Shown: positions 16,784 to 25,779, counted from the first letter of the stretch. The stretch: DNA of 64,000 nt from Paracoccus aestuariivivens (GCF_009711225.1 NZ_WMIE01000013.1:1-64000), one strand, 5' to 3'. The notes: generated by a model from the letters alone, not told the origin. Program-made: numbers and translations.

Positions 16784-17301
16784 ACTTATCATGAACGACG
16801 ACGCTAGTCGTCTTTCGATCAGGCTGCTGCATTGGTTTGAATTGTTAGATCGCGCCTAAGGGAACGATTAAAGTAAACCCCGCCGGCATGGAGCCGTGGG
16901 GCAGGTGGTCGGCCTATTGGTGAAGATCTTAGTCGCGGTTGCCCGTGAACTGCACGCCTTGTTGCCCGTGAACTGCACGCCTTATATATGAGGAGAATGT
17001 GCATTTCTGGCACAATGCACCTATAAATCAATCGCTTGATCTAAAAGATTTCCAGGGGCGTAAAACGGTTGTTTCCTCACGAGTGTAAAGTTCCGCAAGA
17101 AATGGCTTGCTGCCGCCAACTCTTATGAAAGCGCGGCGACGGACCAGTTCACTTTCGACCGCCTCGCGTCGGAGTTCCCTTCACCTTTGGCTCCAGGGTC
17201 CGGCTGCTTGACTTATGGACAGCTCGATAATCAAATCCTCCTGCCCCCGCCGAGCAACAGCTAAGCCGACCCAACGACAATGAATTCACTATGCCGGATT
17301 G
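16784..17301. other. Accessory intergenic region
   Basis: About 518 bases without a supported gene and with lower GC than the flanks. It contains a perfect 23-bp tandem duplication (16938-16983) and borders the IS-disrupted XRE gene. Short frames at 16819-17031 (-) resemble nothing known. Confidence 0.5.
16938..16983. repeat. Perfect 23-bp tandem repeat (two copies)
   Basis: The unit beginning GTTGCCCGTGAACTGCACG occupies 16938-16960 and is repeated without a gap at 16961-16983. The two copies are identical, which suggests a recent slippage event or a site kept for protein binding. Confidence 0.85.
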
Positions 17302-17541
17302 CTATTCCTCGGTCCTCTTTCTGGATCGGGATGACAGCGGCTCACTGAAGTTTTCAATGCGCTCTTCGGGCTGCATGCCCGCCATCTCGGCGGTGAAGAA
17401 TCGTGCTGGTGATACTCCGATTGCTTGGGCCAGTGAAAACATTTCGATAACGTCCAGCCTTCTCTGACCGCGCACAATGTAGCCAACTTTGGCCGGATAG
17501 CATCCCAGTTTATCGGCAAGGTCGCGTTGGGTCATCACGCC

Positions 17542-18850
17542 CTAACTCATCGCTGCAAAACACCGGTGTCGCCGCTGTCCGCGAAACTTGATTCACGCTT
17601 CCTGCACGACGAGAGGGAAAGTGAATGCGGGGATCGGACGAGGCGAGCGGTTCGATCTTCAGTTATGTTGATCTTGAGCAGCGCATCCCTGCCCGGCATC
17701 CGTTGCGCAAGGTCCAACAGGTGGTGAATGGCGCGCTCGTCAGCCTCGATGATGAATTCGACCGGCTTCATGCCATGGGTGGTGGCCCCATGATCGCACC
17801 TGAACGTCCGATCCGGGTTGGCCTGCTGCAGATCCTGTTCTCGGTCCGCTCCGAGCGGCAACTGACGGAACAGATGCAGTGTAACCTGTTGTTGCGCTGG
17901 TTCGCCGATCTCGGGATCAATGATCCGGTCTCGGGTGAAGGACGCGCGACGCCCCGGAGCGAAGGCCGACAGTCTTCACCAAGAACCGCGACCGGCGGCT
18001 GACGACCGAGATGTCGCACAAAGTGATGGCAGCAATCCTCGCGGATCGCGACGTGGGACCGCTTTTGTCGGACAGGCATTTCGCTGACGCGGACCTTCGA
18101 TTCTGTTCGATGGCACGCTCATCAAGTGAGCCATCTAGGTGCTATCGGTCCGAGCCCGGTGGCGAATGGGCGTCGACGAAAGGCTTCCGACCGAAGCAGG
18201 CGACGACCGCGCCCTGCGATGACGGTGGATCCGGTAATCCGCCACCCTCAGCCTATCGACCTTGAAACCTACGAATGATCCCATCCTCAGCCGACCCGGA
18301 TGACCACGCCGAAGCCTGACACCGGGAAGGCCGGAGAAAATTTTCTGGGGCGAAAAGCGCTCGAATGCGACACACGCATCACTCACGGATCCGGAGGTGC
18401 GGCTCTACAAAAAGTCCCCGGTGCCCGTGCAATCCTTTGCTTCATGGGTGGAGGAGGGTCAGAAAACGGGCCGGGGGACCGTTCTCCCGAATGCCTGTGC
18501 CACACACACCGCATGCGGCGTGGCACAGACGAAATGCTCGGCGATCGACGGCCGGACTACCCGCCATGCAGGTTATGCGATCTCGCAGCGGCGCCGAAAA
18601 AAGATCGACGAGCCCTTCGGATGGGCAAGATGGTGGGGCCCATTACACAAACCATGCTGCGAGGAGTCAAACGGATCGCTGCCCAGTTCACCCTGACGAT
18701 GGCAGCCTGCAATCTTGTGCGCCTGCCCGGATTGCTCGCTGCATAAGGCGGAGCCCGCCATGTCGGCGGGCCAGCCGCCGGGTGCGGCAGCCCTCACGGG
18801 TTATTGACGAGCAATATCCACCTGCCGCGGGTTATTCAGCGACGTGTTAG
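17542..18850 (+). mobile_element. Degenerate IS5-family insertion sequence
   Basis: About 1.31 kb. The left end CTAACTCATCGCTG (17542-17555) and right end, read in reverse CTAACACGTCGCTG (18850-18837), form imperfect terminal inverted repeats with about 17 of 23 positions matching. The decayed transposase lies inside. No clear target duplication is visible next to the ends. It interrupts an XRE regulator gene. Confidence 0.8.
17625..18746 (+). pseudogene. IS5-family transposase, frameshifted
   Basis: Fragments of one transposase appear in order in different frames. The N-terminus is in the frame at 17625 (SIFSYVDLEQRIPARHPLRK, then LLQILFSVRSERQLTEQMQ). The middle is in the frame near 18011 (EMSHKVMAAILADRD, LLSDRHF). 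Then comes AIDGRTTRHAGYAISQR near 18545 and the C-terminus TMAACNLVRLPGLLAA ending at 18746. Several frameshifts and base changes, including loss of most of the DDE region, make it inactive. Confidence 0.85.
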
Positions 18851-19047
18851 GAACCGCGCTCTCACCAGTTTTGGGGTCACCGCTTGGAAACCCGCAGTCC
18901 GGATTGTGTTCGTCATAGTATCTCTCGCGCGCTATTACTTGACACGCGATATGCGAAAAGCATCTGGTAAACAGCTTAGCAAAGATCGTTGCAGTGGTTT
19001 CTAAACCTTTTGTCGGGAACGTATCGACCCGGCGGGATCTGTACGGG

Positions 19048-20037
19048 TTAACCCGCTAATCCGAATGCCTCTGCTGGCATGCGCATGACAAGTGCCAGAT
19101 GCGGGCGCTGTGTATTGTAGAACTGGGTTTAGCCCCCGATGGCGCGACGGCGTGTTGGATGCTTTCGAAGCGATAGCGATGCATGCGGTGCTCTCTCAGC
19201 GTCCATATCACGCGCTCGACCAAAGCGTTCTGCTGCGGGTAGTGCGAGGTGAAGAACTCCTGCTTCTGACCACGGCAGCGGATCAAGGCCGCGGAATGGC
19301 GGTTGCTGTTGAGTGAGCCCGAAGACACCATCGGTCTGGCCCGATGGCGATTGCCATTGTCTGATCGTAACAGGAACTCGCGATTGACACGACTCAGGTT
19401 GCCGAAGCGGTTTATCAAGGCGTGCTCCAATGCGCGGGCGGCGGCTATCGCCTTGCCAATGCGAAAGCAGGTGCCAGCGAGGAAGTTCGCGGGTGTGGCA
19501 ATCGATGGGTTCGCAGGATCGGGGAACAGTCCGGGGGCTGTTGTCCCGAAGAACGGCCAGTTCCTACGCCGGAATACCCCCTGCTCGGTGTTCTCTTTGA
19601 GCCCAGCAGGAACGCCATCGTGCGAAAGTCGAAAGAGGGGTTCTCCTTGATCATTGCCTAGGCGGCTCGGCGAAGCGCGGATCGATCTTCGGCGCGGATG
19701 CCGGTCGGTTGGTAATAGACCGGCCGCCGGGGCAGGCCGGCCCAGGCGCAGAGTTTCACCAGCGGTACCTTGAAGCTATCCACGAGCAGACCCTCATGGA
19801 ACATCCGGATCTATTCCTCGCCATGGTCGCTCGAACCAGTGGCGCATCCATGGCTCGATCCCCCGTTTTCGCGGGCAGTTCCAGAATAGCCTCGCCGTGG
19901 GCTTCCTGCAGGTCGCGCAGCTGCTTCTTGTATTCCCGACGGACATAGGCGGATTGGTCGGCAGGGTCTGTTACGAGGCTTACACAGCCGCACTGCGGAC
20001 AAGGTCCCGCGTAAATGCCCTGAGTGATCTCGACCAC
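19048..20037 (-). pseudogene. IS3-family transposase, degenerate
   Basis: Read on the - strand, pieces follow the order of a single-frame IS3-type transposase. The N-terminal zinc-ribbon-like CPQCGCVSL and SAYVRREYKKQ come first, then MDAPLVRATMARNRSGCS (from 20037). Next are VPLVKLCAWAGLPRRPVYY, an in-frame stop, and MIKENPSFDFRTMAFLLG near 19654. IDCHTREL near 19500, LEHALINRFG and FLLRSDNG near 19400 follow. The end is QFYNTQRPHLALVMRMPAEA, stopping at 19048. Several frameshifts, a stop and a shortened middle make it a pseudogene. Confidence 0.85.
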
Positions 20038-20056
20038 ACGCCCTTCGGGGGGGCAC

Positions 20057-20472
20057 TTGGACCCATGGCGGTCACCGCCTCAGTTGCGCTTGGCCATCCA
20101 CCTCCTTATGACATATTCCAATAGTTCGCTCATCACCACGTTTCAATACCTGCAGCGGGAGCGGGTTTTCAGCTGGGCGATACATCGCGGCACGAGCCAA
20201 GACATAGTCACGTATCGCGATGTAACCACGCAAGGTGGCTCACCAAGATCTTATTGTCGGCAGTAGCTCTCGTGGGTTTGCCTCCTTTACTTTCATTGCT
20301 CGATGGTCGCGGTGGAGAAGGCAAGCCCATCCTGCCTACAGCCGCATTTTCCAAACGGTGCGAGGCAAAGGTTGTTGAGCAGTTTATCTTAAAGAGGGGC
20401 ACTCGCGAAAACCAAAAGACCCCGCCAGTTTGCGCTGACGGGGTCTCTGGAAGCGAAAGTGTTCCGAAAACT
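20057..20472. other. Intergenic region with terminator, accessory remnant
   Basis: About 416 bases. Next to the IS3-like pseudogene, GGAGG with ATGGCCAAGCGC (- strand, near 20100) looks like the start of a short orf that stops after five codons, possibly another IS scrap. No complete gene is seen. The right end contains the terminator of the Bax inhibitor-1 homologue. Confidence 0.45.
20410..20446 (-). terminator. Intrinsic terminator of the BI-1 family gene
   Basis: Stem GACCCCGTCAG/CTGGCGGGGTC on the - strand (20418-20445, one G-T pair) with loop CGCAAA, followed by TTTTGGTTTT. It lies 27 bases beyond the stop of the gene at 20473-21243. Confidence 0.85.
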
Positions 20473-21243
20473 TTACTCTCTGTTACCCATGAACTGCAGC
20501 AGGAACATGAACAGGTTCAGGAAATCCAGATACAGTTGTAGCGCGCCCATGATCGCGGCCTTGCCAAGGAAATCGCGGTCCGAGTTTGCCAGTTGCAGGT
20601 AGGTGTTCTTGATGTTCTGCGTGTCATAAGCCGTCAAACCAGCAAAGATCAGCACACCCAGACCCGAAATGGCGAACTGCATCGCACTCGATTTCAGGAA
20701 GATGTTCACGATTGACGCGACGATCAGACCAATGACGCCCATCATCAGGAAGGTGCCGAAACCGGACAGATCCTTTTTGGTCGTGTAGCCCCAGATCGAC
20801 AGGCCAGCAAAGGCGATTGCCGTCACAAGGAAGGTCTGCACGATCGAGACCGAGGTATAGGTCGCGAAGATCCAGCTGATCGAAATGCCCATCATGGCGG
20901 CGAAGGCGTAGAACAGGGTGGTCGCGCCTTGCACCGAAAGACGGTTCAACGCGGCTCCGAAAGCGAAGACCATTGCGAGCGGCGCGAACATCACCACCCA
21001 TTTGAGCGGCGATAGGTAAAGCGTCTTGCCGAACTCGGTCAGGTACTGGCCATTGCCGAGCGCGTAGGGGGTTTGGACCTCGGACAGGGCCAATCCGGCC
21101 ATGCCCCAAGCAGCACCTGCAGTGACCAACATGCCCACGGCCATCAGGCCGTAGACCTTGTTCATATAGGCCCGAAGCCCTTCATCCACGGCAGCCGAGC
21201 GCGTCGCGGTCCCGGCCGTGCGGATCGTGTTATAGTCTTGCAT
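20473..21243 (-). CDS. Bax inhibitor-1 / YccA family membrane protein
   Basis: 256-residue inner-membrane protein with seven hydrophobic segments, typical of the BI-1/YccA family. In Escherichia coli YccA interacts with the FtsH protease. Family-like features are the N-terminal LRAYMNKVYGLMAVG and the C-terminal AIMGALQLYLDFLNLF. GGGGAG precedes the ATG. A possible heat-shock-type promoter lies at about 21300-21328. Monocistronic, with its own terminator. Confidence 0.92.
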   Translation of the reverse strand: MQDYNTIRTAGTATRSAAVDEGLRAYMNKVYGLMAVGMLVTAGAAWGMAGLALSEVQTPYALGNGQYLTEFGKTLYLSPLKWVVMFAPLAMVFAFGAALNRLSVQGATTLFYAFAAMMGISISWIFATYTSVSIVQTFLVTAIAFAGLSIWGYTTKKDLSGFGTFLMMGVIGLIVASIVNIFLKSSAMQFAISGLGVLIFAGLTAYDTQNIKNTYLQLANSDRDFLGKAAIMGALQLYLDFLNLFMFLLQFMGNRE

Positions 21244-21299
21244 CAGGTTCTCCCCGGTCGAAATTCGCGGTGCGGCCGATCCGACCCACCATCCGCACA

Positions 21300-21328
21300 G
21301 ATATTGGCAGAGTCTCGATATTTTTCAA
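21300..21328 (-). promoter_or_regulatory. Possible promoter of the BI-1 family gene
   Basis: On the - strand TTGAAA is followed after about 15 bases by CCAATATC, about 55 bases before the start codon. This resembles an RpoH-type promoter (CTTGAAA...CCCATAT) or a weak housekeeping promoter. Assignment by eye only. Confidence 0.35.
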
Positions 21329-21677
21329 TGTTTCTCGTGCCGGAATCGGTGTCCGAGCACTTTGGATACGTAAAATTGCGCTTTGTTGCGGACCGATTTC
21401 GGTAACTTATCGGAACTAGTGCAAAAAAGAGAAAAGCACTGGCGGAAACTCGCCTAATGGGTGCAAACATGCCTTTTAGGACAACCGAACTATTTTCCTG
21501 TATTCACACAAGATTTACGATGCCATATTTCCGCTAAGGTGTCGCGGGGGATTGCAAATTCGGGTTCGAGCCACTGATCGAAGGTGACAGTATCTTTTTC
21601 GTCAGGTTCTTGGGTTTTACGCTCGATAATTGCGACTCCTTGGTATAGCGCCCCTATAGATTGAGTGAGGTGTTACC
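21329..21677. other. Intergenic region between BI-1 and XRE genes
   Basis: About 350 AT-richer bases between divergent genes. No gene is supported. GGTG close to ATG 21678 is the only weak ribosome site. No confident promoter could be chosen. Confidence 0.4.
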
Positions 21678-22037
21678 ATGAAGCATAATGTCGATGTCCA
21701 TGTCGGAAAGCGCATCCGTCATCGCCGCTGGATGATCGGAATGACCCAGCAGCAGCTGGCTGAGAAGGTGGGCATCAAATTTCAGCAGATCCAGAAGTAC
21801 GAGACCGGAATGAACCGGGTTTCTGCGTCGCGTCTGTGGGACATTGCCCAAGCCGTCGACGTGCCGGTCAGCTTCTTCTTCGAAGGACTCGAAGAAGGTC
21901 AGACCCATCAGGCGGTCGAAGGCGATATTCTGGCCGATAAGGAAGCCTTGCAACTGGTACGTGCTTATTATGCGATGCCAGAAGCGCAGCGCCGCCAGAT
22001 CTTCGAACTTGCAAGGGTGCTCTCGGACGCGGCCTGA
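21678..22037 (+). CDS. XRE family transcriptional regulator
   Basis: 119-residue cytosolic regulator. The Cro/CI-type helix-turn-helix lies at about residues 10-65 (GKRIRHRRWMIGMTQQQLAE, then KFQQIQKYETGMNRVSAS). A short helical C-terminal part follows (ALQLVRAYYAMPEAQRRQIF). This compact architecture is common and conserved in alphaproteobacteria. It is followed after 84 bases by the HisN-like gene. Target genes unknown. Confidence 0.92.
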   Translation: MKHNVDVHVGKRIRHRRWMIGMTQQQLAEKVGIKFQQIQKYETGMNRVSASRLWDIAQAVDVPVSFFFEGLEEGQTHQAVEGDILADKEALQLVRAYYAMPEAQRRQIFELARVLSDAA

Positions 22038-22121
22038 AGCGGTCGGTAACGATGTGACGGGGTTCCGCTTTCGGCGCGCCGCCGCTAATCCTGCAACCGA
22101 AGCAGGCTTACGGGGATAGCA

Positions 22122-22973
22122 ATGGGACAGGAACAGCAATCGGTCGATGCAACGGTCAGGCCCACGATCCCGGTCGAGACGATCGATCAAATCGTGGCAA
22201 CGGCACACCGGTTGGCAGATGCCGCCCGGACCGAAACCTTGCGTCTGTTCCGCAGTCCGGAACTTAGCCCGATCAACAAGGCAACTACCGGTTTCGATCC
22301 GGTAACCGAGGCCGATAAGGCCAGCGAGCGTGCAATGCGCACGATTTTAGGGGCAGAACGTCCCGATGACGCAATTCTGGGCGAAGAATATGGCGCAAGC
22401 CCCGGCTCAACCGGACTGACATGGGTGCTGGACCCGATTGACGGGACACGTGCCTTCATGTCCGGCGCTCCTAGCTGGGGCGTGCTTATCGGCGTCACCG
22501 ATCAACATGGGCCGATCTATGGCATCGTCGATCAACCCCATTTGGGCGAGCGGTTCGAAGGCGGCTTCGGTCGTGCGATGCTTATCGGGCGCGAAAGCAA
22601 TTCGGCGTTGAAGGCTCGGCGAGGGGTCAACCTGTCGCAGGCAACCGTGATGACGACCTATCCCGAAGTTGGCAGTGCCGATGAGCAGGCGGCCTTCCAG
22701 CGTGTCGCCACTCAGGCACGATTGGTGCGGTACGGGCTGGATTGCTATGCCTACGCTTTGCTCGCTGCGGGGCATGTCGATCTGGTGATCGAGGCCGGAT
22801 TGCAGTCCTATGATGTTGTCGCGCCGATCGCTGTCGTTCAGGCAGCGGGCGGGATTGTCACCGATTGGAAAGGTGGACCTGCGCATCAGGGTGGCCGCAT
22901 TATCGCCGCAGGCTCTGCCGAGCTTCACGCCGAGGCGCTGGAACTTTTGGCCGCCCAGCCGACAGGCGATTGA
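22122..22973 (+). CDS. hisN: Inositol monophosphatase family, likely histidinol-phosphatase HisN
   Basis: 283-residue metal-dependent phosphatase. Metal-site motifs are LGEEYG (near E88/E89), DPIDGTRAF (D104, D107) and SYDVVAPI near residue 229. The subtype resembles the HisN histidinol-phosphatases used by actinobacteria and alphaproteobacteria in place of HisB. hisC lies elsewhere in this window, so a histidine role is plausible. A general inositol-1-phosphatase activity cannot be excluded. Confidence 0.85.
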   Translation: MGQEQQSVDATVRPTIPVETIDQIVATAHRLADAARTETLRLFRSPELSPINKATTGFDPVTEADKASERAMRTILGAERPDDAILGEEYGASPGSTGLTWVLDPIDGTRAFMSGAPSWGVLIGVTDQHGPIYGIVDQPHLGERFEGGFGRAMLIGRESNSALKARRGVNLSQATVMTTYPEVGSADEQAAFQRVATQARLVRYGLDCYAYALLAAGHVDLVIEAGLQSYDVVAPIAVVQAAGGIVTDWKGGPAHQGGRIIAAGSAELHAEALELLAAQPTGD

Positions 22974-23036
22974 GGCTTTCGGGCGCAGCGTTTAAGGTGC
23001 CTGCAAGCACGAAACGCCCGATAAGAGGAGCCAGCC

Positions 23037-24422
23037 ATGATCGAGCAACGCGAAGCCGAGACTGACTCCTCTGAAGACGATTTCCAAATGAGCCGGCAGG
23101 ATCTGGATGCCATCAACAGGGCCATCGACGAAGCCGATGGTCCCGGCCTTGATGCGCTTCTCGAGCCGATGCACGCCGCCGATATCGCGGATCTGATCGA
23201 ACAACTGACCGCCCAGCGGCGGCGGCAGTTCCTGAGCCTTTACTCGGGCGAGATCGACGGCGACATTCTGACCGAGATCGACGAATCCGTTCGCGACGAG
23301 GTCATCGAGCAGCTTCCGCGCGACGTTCTTGCGGACGCAGTCCGCGAGATGGACAGTGATGACGTCGTCGATCTGATCGAGGACATGGAGGAACCCGAGC
23401 AGCAGGCGATCCTTGCCGCTCTGGACGAATCCGACCGTGTCGCGGTCGAGCAATCGCTGACCTATCCCGAATACTCCGCTGGTCGTCTGATGCAGTCCGA
23501 GGTCGTGACGGCACCCGAGCATTGGACCGTGGGCGAAGCCATCGACTTCCTGCGTCAGGAGGACTGGCTGCCCGATCAGTTCTATCACGTCATCCTGGTC
23601 GATCCGCGCCGACATCCGGTCGGTTATGTCACCTTGGGTAAACTGCTGGCCTCGCGGCGGCATATCTTGCTGCGCGAGATCACCGAGGACAGCTTCCGCA
23701 CGATCTCGGCCCGCCAGGATGAGGGGGACGTCGCGCATGCGTTCAACAAGTATCACCTGATCTCGGCCCCGGTCGTCGACGAGCATGACCGGTTGGTCGG
23801 CGTCATCACAATTGACGACGCGATGGCGGTTCTGGATGAGGAGCACGAAGAGGACATCCTGCGTCTGGCCGGTGTTGGTGATGACAGTTCGATCTCAGAC
23901 TCGGTGATCGAGACCGCACGTCAGCGCGTGCCCTGGCTGGCGGCGAATATCGGCACGGCGATGATTTCGGCCTCGGTGATTTCGTTGTTCGAGAGCGCTA
24001 TCGCCAAGCTGGTCGCTTTGGCGGTGCTGATGCCGATCGTCGCGTCGATGGGCGGAAATGCGGGCACGCAGACCCTGACAGTCGCGGTGCGCGGTCTGGC
24101 CACCAAAAGTCTGACCCGCGCCAACACGATGCGGATCGTGCGCCGCGAAATGCTGGTCGGTGTCCTGAACGGGTTGATTTTCGGCCTGATCATGGGGGCC
24201 GTTACCTACCTCTGGTTCCACGATCTCAAGCTGAGCCTTGTGATCGGAATGGCCATGATCGTGAACCTGTTCGTTGCAGCGCTCGGGGGCATTCTGGTTC
24301 CGCTTGGACTGGTGAAGGCAGGCGCTGATCCCGCGCTGGCCTCGGGGACGTTCGTGACGACGGTGACGGATGTCGTGGGCTTCTTCACCTTCCTCGGCCT
24401 TGCCTCGGTGGTGCTGCTGTGA
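23037..24422 (+). CDS. mgtE: Magnesium transporter MgtE
   Basis: 461-residue Mg2+ channel. The acidic N-terminal superhelical MgtE_N domain spans about residues 25-125. Two CBS domains follow to about 255 (YPEYSAGRLMQ begins the linker to the first). The five-helix membrane pore domain has the selectivity-region PIVASMGGNAGTQTLTVAVR. It dimerises in the inner membrane and is gated by Mg2+ binding to the N and CBS domains. GAGG precedes the ATG. Its stop overlaps the GTG start of the next gene (GTGA). Confidence 0.96.
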   Translation: MIEQREAETDSSEDDFQMSRQDLDAINRAIDEADGPGLDALLEPMHAADIADLIEQLTAQRRRQFLSLYSGEIDGDILTEIDESVRDEVIEQLPRDVLADAVREMDSDDVVDLIEDMEEPEQQAILAALDESDRVAVEQSLTYPEYSAGRLMQSEVVTAPEHWTVGEAIDFLRQEDWLPDQFYHVILVDPRRHPVGYVTLGKLLASRRHILLREITEDSFRTISARQDEGDVAHAFNKYHLISAPVVDEHDRLVGVITIDDAMAVLDEEHEEDILRLAGVGDDSSISDSVIETARQRVPWLAANIGTAMISASVISLFESAIAKLVALAVLMPIVASMGGNAGTQTLTVAVRGLATKSLTRANTMRIVRREMLVGVLNGLIFGLIMGAVTYLWFHDLKLSLVIGMAMIVNLFVAALGGILVPLGLVKAGADPALASGTFVTTVTDVVGFFTFLGLASVVLL

Positions 24423-24946
24423 AGTCCGAACTGCGAAATATGGCGCTGGCCGCCAGAAGTGCCGGCGGTGACAATGAGGCACTGACCCGCAACCTGATGC
24501 AGGTTCTGGCTCCTCATCGCGGCAAGGTTCTTGCGGGCTATTGGCCGATGCGCGACGAGGCAGACCCGCGGACGGCGATGCGCGAATATTCTGGTGCCGT
24601 CTGCTTGCCGGTTGTGACAGGTCCAGCGCGCCCGTTGGTCTTTCGTCTGTTCGACGGTCGGCTAGATCGCGGGGGCTTCGGTACCAGCCATCCTCCCGCT
24701 GACGCGCCCGAGATCGAACCCGACGTACTGATCGTGCCACTAGCAGGCTTTGACAGGGCTGGTCATCGTCTGGGCTATGGCGGTGGCTATTACGACCGGA
24801 CATTGCACCGATTGCGGGCCGGAAAAACGGTGACGGCTATTGGATTCGCCTTTGCCGTGCAAGAAATCCCCGCGATTCCCTTCGAGTCGACCGACGAGCG
24901 GCTGGACTTCATTGTGACCGATCGCGAAATTCTGGCGTTTCCGTAA
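24419..24946 (+). CDS. 5-formyltetrahydrofolate cyclo-ligase
   Basis: 175-residue enzyme converting 5-formyl-THF to 5,10-methenyl-THF with ATP. The family signature GYGGGYYDRTL is near residue 122, with VLAGYWPMRDEADPR near the N-terminus. The start is GTG 24419, overlapping the mgtE stop by four bases, which implies translational coupling. In many bacteria this gene adjoins 6S RNA. Here the DNA just downstream (25.15-25.59 kb) looks structured, but I could not identify 6S RNA in it. Confidence 0.93.
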   Translation: MKSELRNMALAARSAGGDNEALTRNLMQVLAPHRGKVLAGYWPMRDEADPRTAMREYSGAVCLPVVTGPARPLVFRLFDGRLDRGGFGTSHPPADAPEIEPDVLIVPLAGFDRAGHRLGYGGGYYDRTLHRLRAGKTVTAIGFAFAVQEIPAIPFESTDERLDFIVTDREILAFP

Positions 24947-25159
24947 GAAAACCGGCATTCCATCCGCTTCCGGCGGCCCTGTGGGCGGAACTGTGGAAAA
25001 CTTTCAGGCCCTTTCTCGAAGCTGGCCGGATTGCGGAATTTTTCGCCAACTCCTGAGAATTCACTTCTTTTGACAGGGTGGATTCGAATCTTTTCAGCGA
25101 ATGGCATGGTGCTTCTGTCAACGTTTTCGATGTCATTTCCCTGAAATATTTCAGTTGAA

Positions 25160-25586
25160 ATGTGTCGGGGGACACGGCAGTTTGTGGTCACCGAAGGGGC
25201 TGCCCACCAAATCTGGTAGCAAAGCTGGGCGTCCTGAATTGGAACAAGAACAAATGGATGTCTGGTCTGCTGGCATCGTCAGATTGCTGGCCGGGTCTGC
25301 TCCACCTGGTTTGGTCATCAGGGGTGCTGAATGCACCGATAGCGAAGAACTCTTGATCCCTTGAACGGGAGGGCAAGAAGGTCGGGCGGCGAAGACCGCA
25401 CAGGGGCGCGATAAACCGGACGTCACGATCCGGAGCGACCCAAGGAAGGCGATCTGTTTCAGGATCGTTCCGACATTGAGCAGGGGCATGACATGCCACC
25501 CTAAACGTGATCCGCCAGATCGGCATCGCGGGGACAGTAAAGAAACTGGCGGCTCTTGCCTTGTTGGCAGGCCGCCTTTTTCGTCC
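25160..25586 (+). ncRNA. Candidate structured non-coding RNA (unidentified)
   Basis: A run of potential stems on the + strand ends in a strong intrinsic terminator at 25551-25586, with no protein gene to account for the terminator. I compared it mentally with RNase P RNA, tmRNA, 4.5S and 6S RNA and could not match the conserved cores. The 5' end is not defined. It is called only as a candidate. Confidence 0.35.
25551..25586 (+). terminator. Orphan intrinsic terminator upstream of degP
   Basis: GGCGGC and GCCGCC arms with an inner TGCC/GGCA stem around TTGTT, followed by TTTTT. It is well formed but lies more than 600 bases after the nearest upstream stop codon, implying an unannotated transcript ending here. 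Confidence 0.75.
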
Positions 25587-25779
25587 ATCTTTTACGGGAA
25601 ACACGAATACGGGGAACCAAAGGGCTGCTTTGACGCTTCACAGAAGCGCCTCGAACAAGTCACGATCAGTTCATTCTTTGCGAGCGTGGTTCATTTGCAA
25701 CGCACCTGAAAATATCATTGAAAGTGAGCATATTGCTAGGGCCACGCCAGGCCGCGCGGTATCGAAGGAGACCAATGCG

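Larger units (their letters stand above)
17302..18916 (-). pseudogene. XRE-family regulator gene split by an IS element
   Basis: Two - strand pieces flank the IS5-like element. The 5' piece starts at ATG 18916 (GAGAG just upstream) and gives 22 codons ending KLVRARF at 18851. The 3' piece, 17541-17302, continues with MTQRDLADKLGCY and a full XRE helix-turn-helix (YIVRGQRRLDVIEMF, then ALAQAIGVSP-like), about 78 codons. Joined, they make a roughly 100-residue XRE protein whose helix-turn-helix is interrupted just before its first helix. The 3' piece alone can be read from GTG 17538 or ATG 17535, but would lack the N-terminal helix. The join is my inference from the two ends meeting the IS boundaries. 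Confidence 0.75.
24947..25779. other. Long intergenic region with possible structured RNA
   Basis: About 833 bases between the cyclo-ligase gene and degP. The many overlapping frames on both strands look like shadows: none has a ribosome site plus recognisable residues. The part 25160-25586 is rich in hairpins, for example CCGGA/TCCGG near 25420 and a GGCATGACATGCC palindrome near 25484, and ends in an intrinsic terminator. It is treated as a candidate RNA gene below. The last 190 bases should hold the degP promoter. Confidence 0.5.

Noticed and set aside
20208..20402. 64-codon - strand frame next to the IS3 remnant
   Set aside because: No recognisable residues, no ribosome site, composition unlike neighbouring genes.
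25151..25604. Long - strand frames in the cyclo-ligase/degP gap (about 140 codons)
   Set aside because: Two overlapping frames of similar length exist, neither with a ribosome site or recognisable residues; they mirror GC-rich non-coding DNA and cross the orphan terminator.
25507..25779. N-terminal extension of DegP to 606 residues
   Set aside because: ATG 25780 has AAGGAG and begins a clean signal peptide. The extension crosses the orphan terminator and would bury the signal peptide inside the protein.
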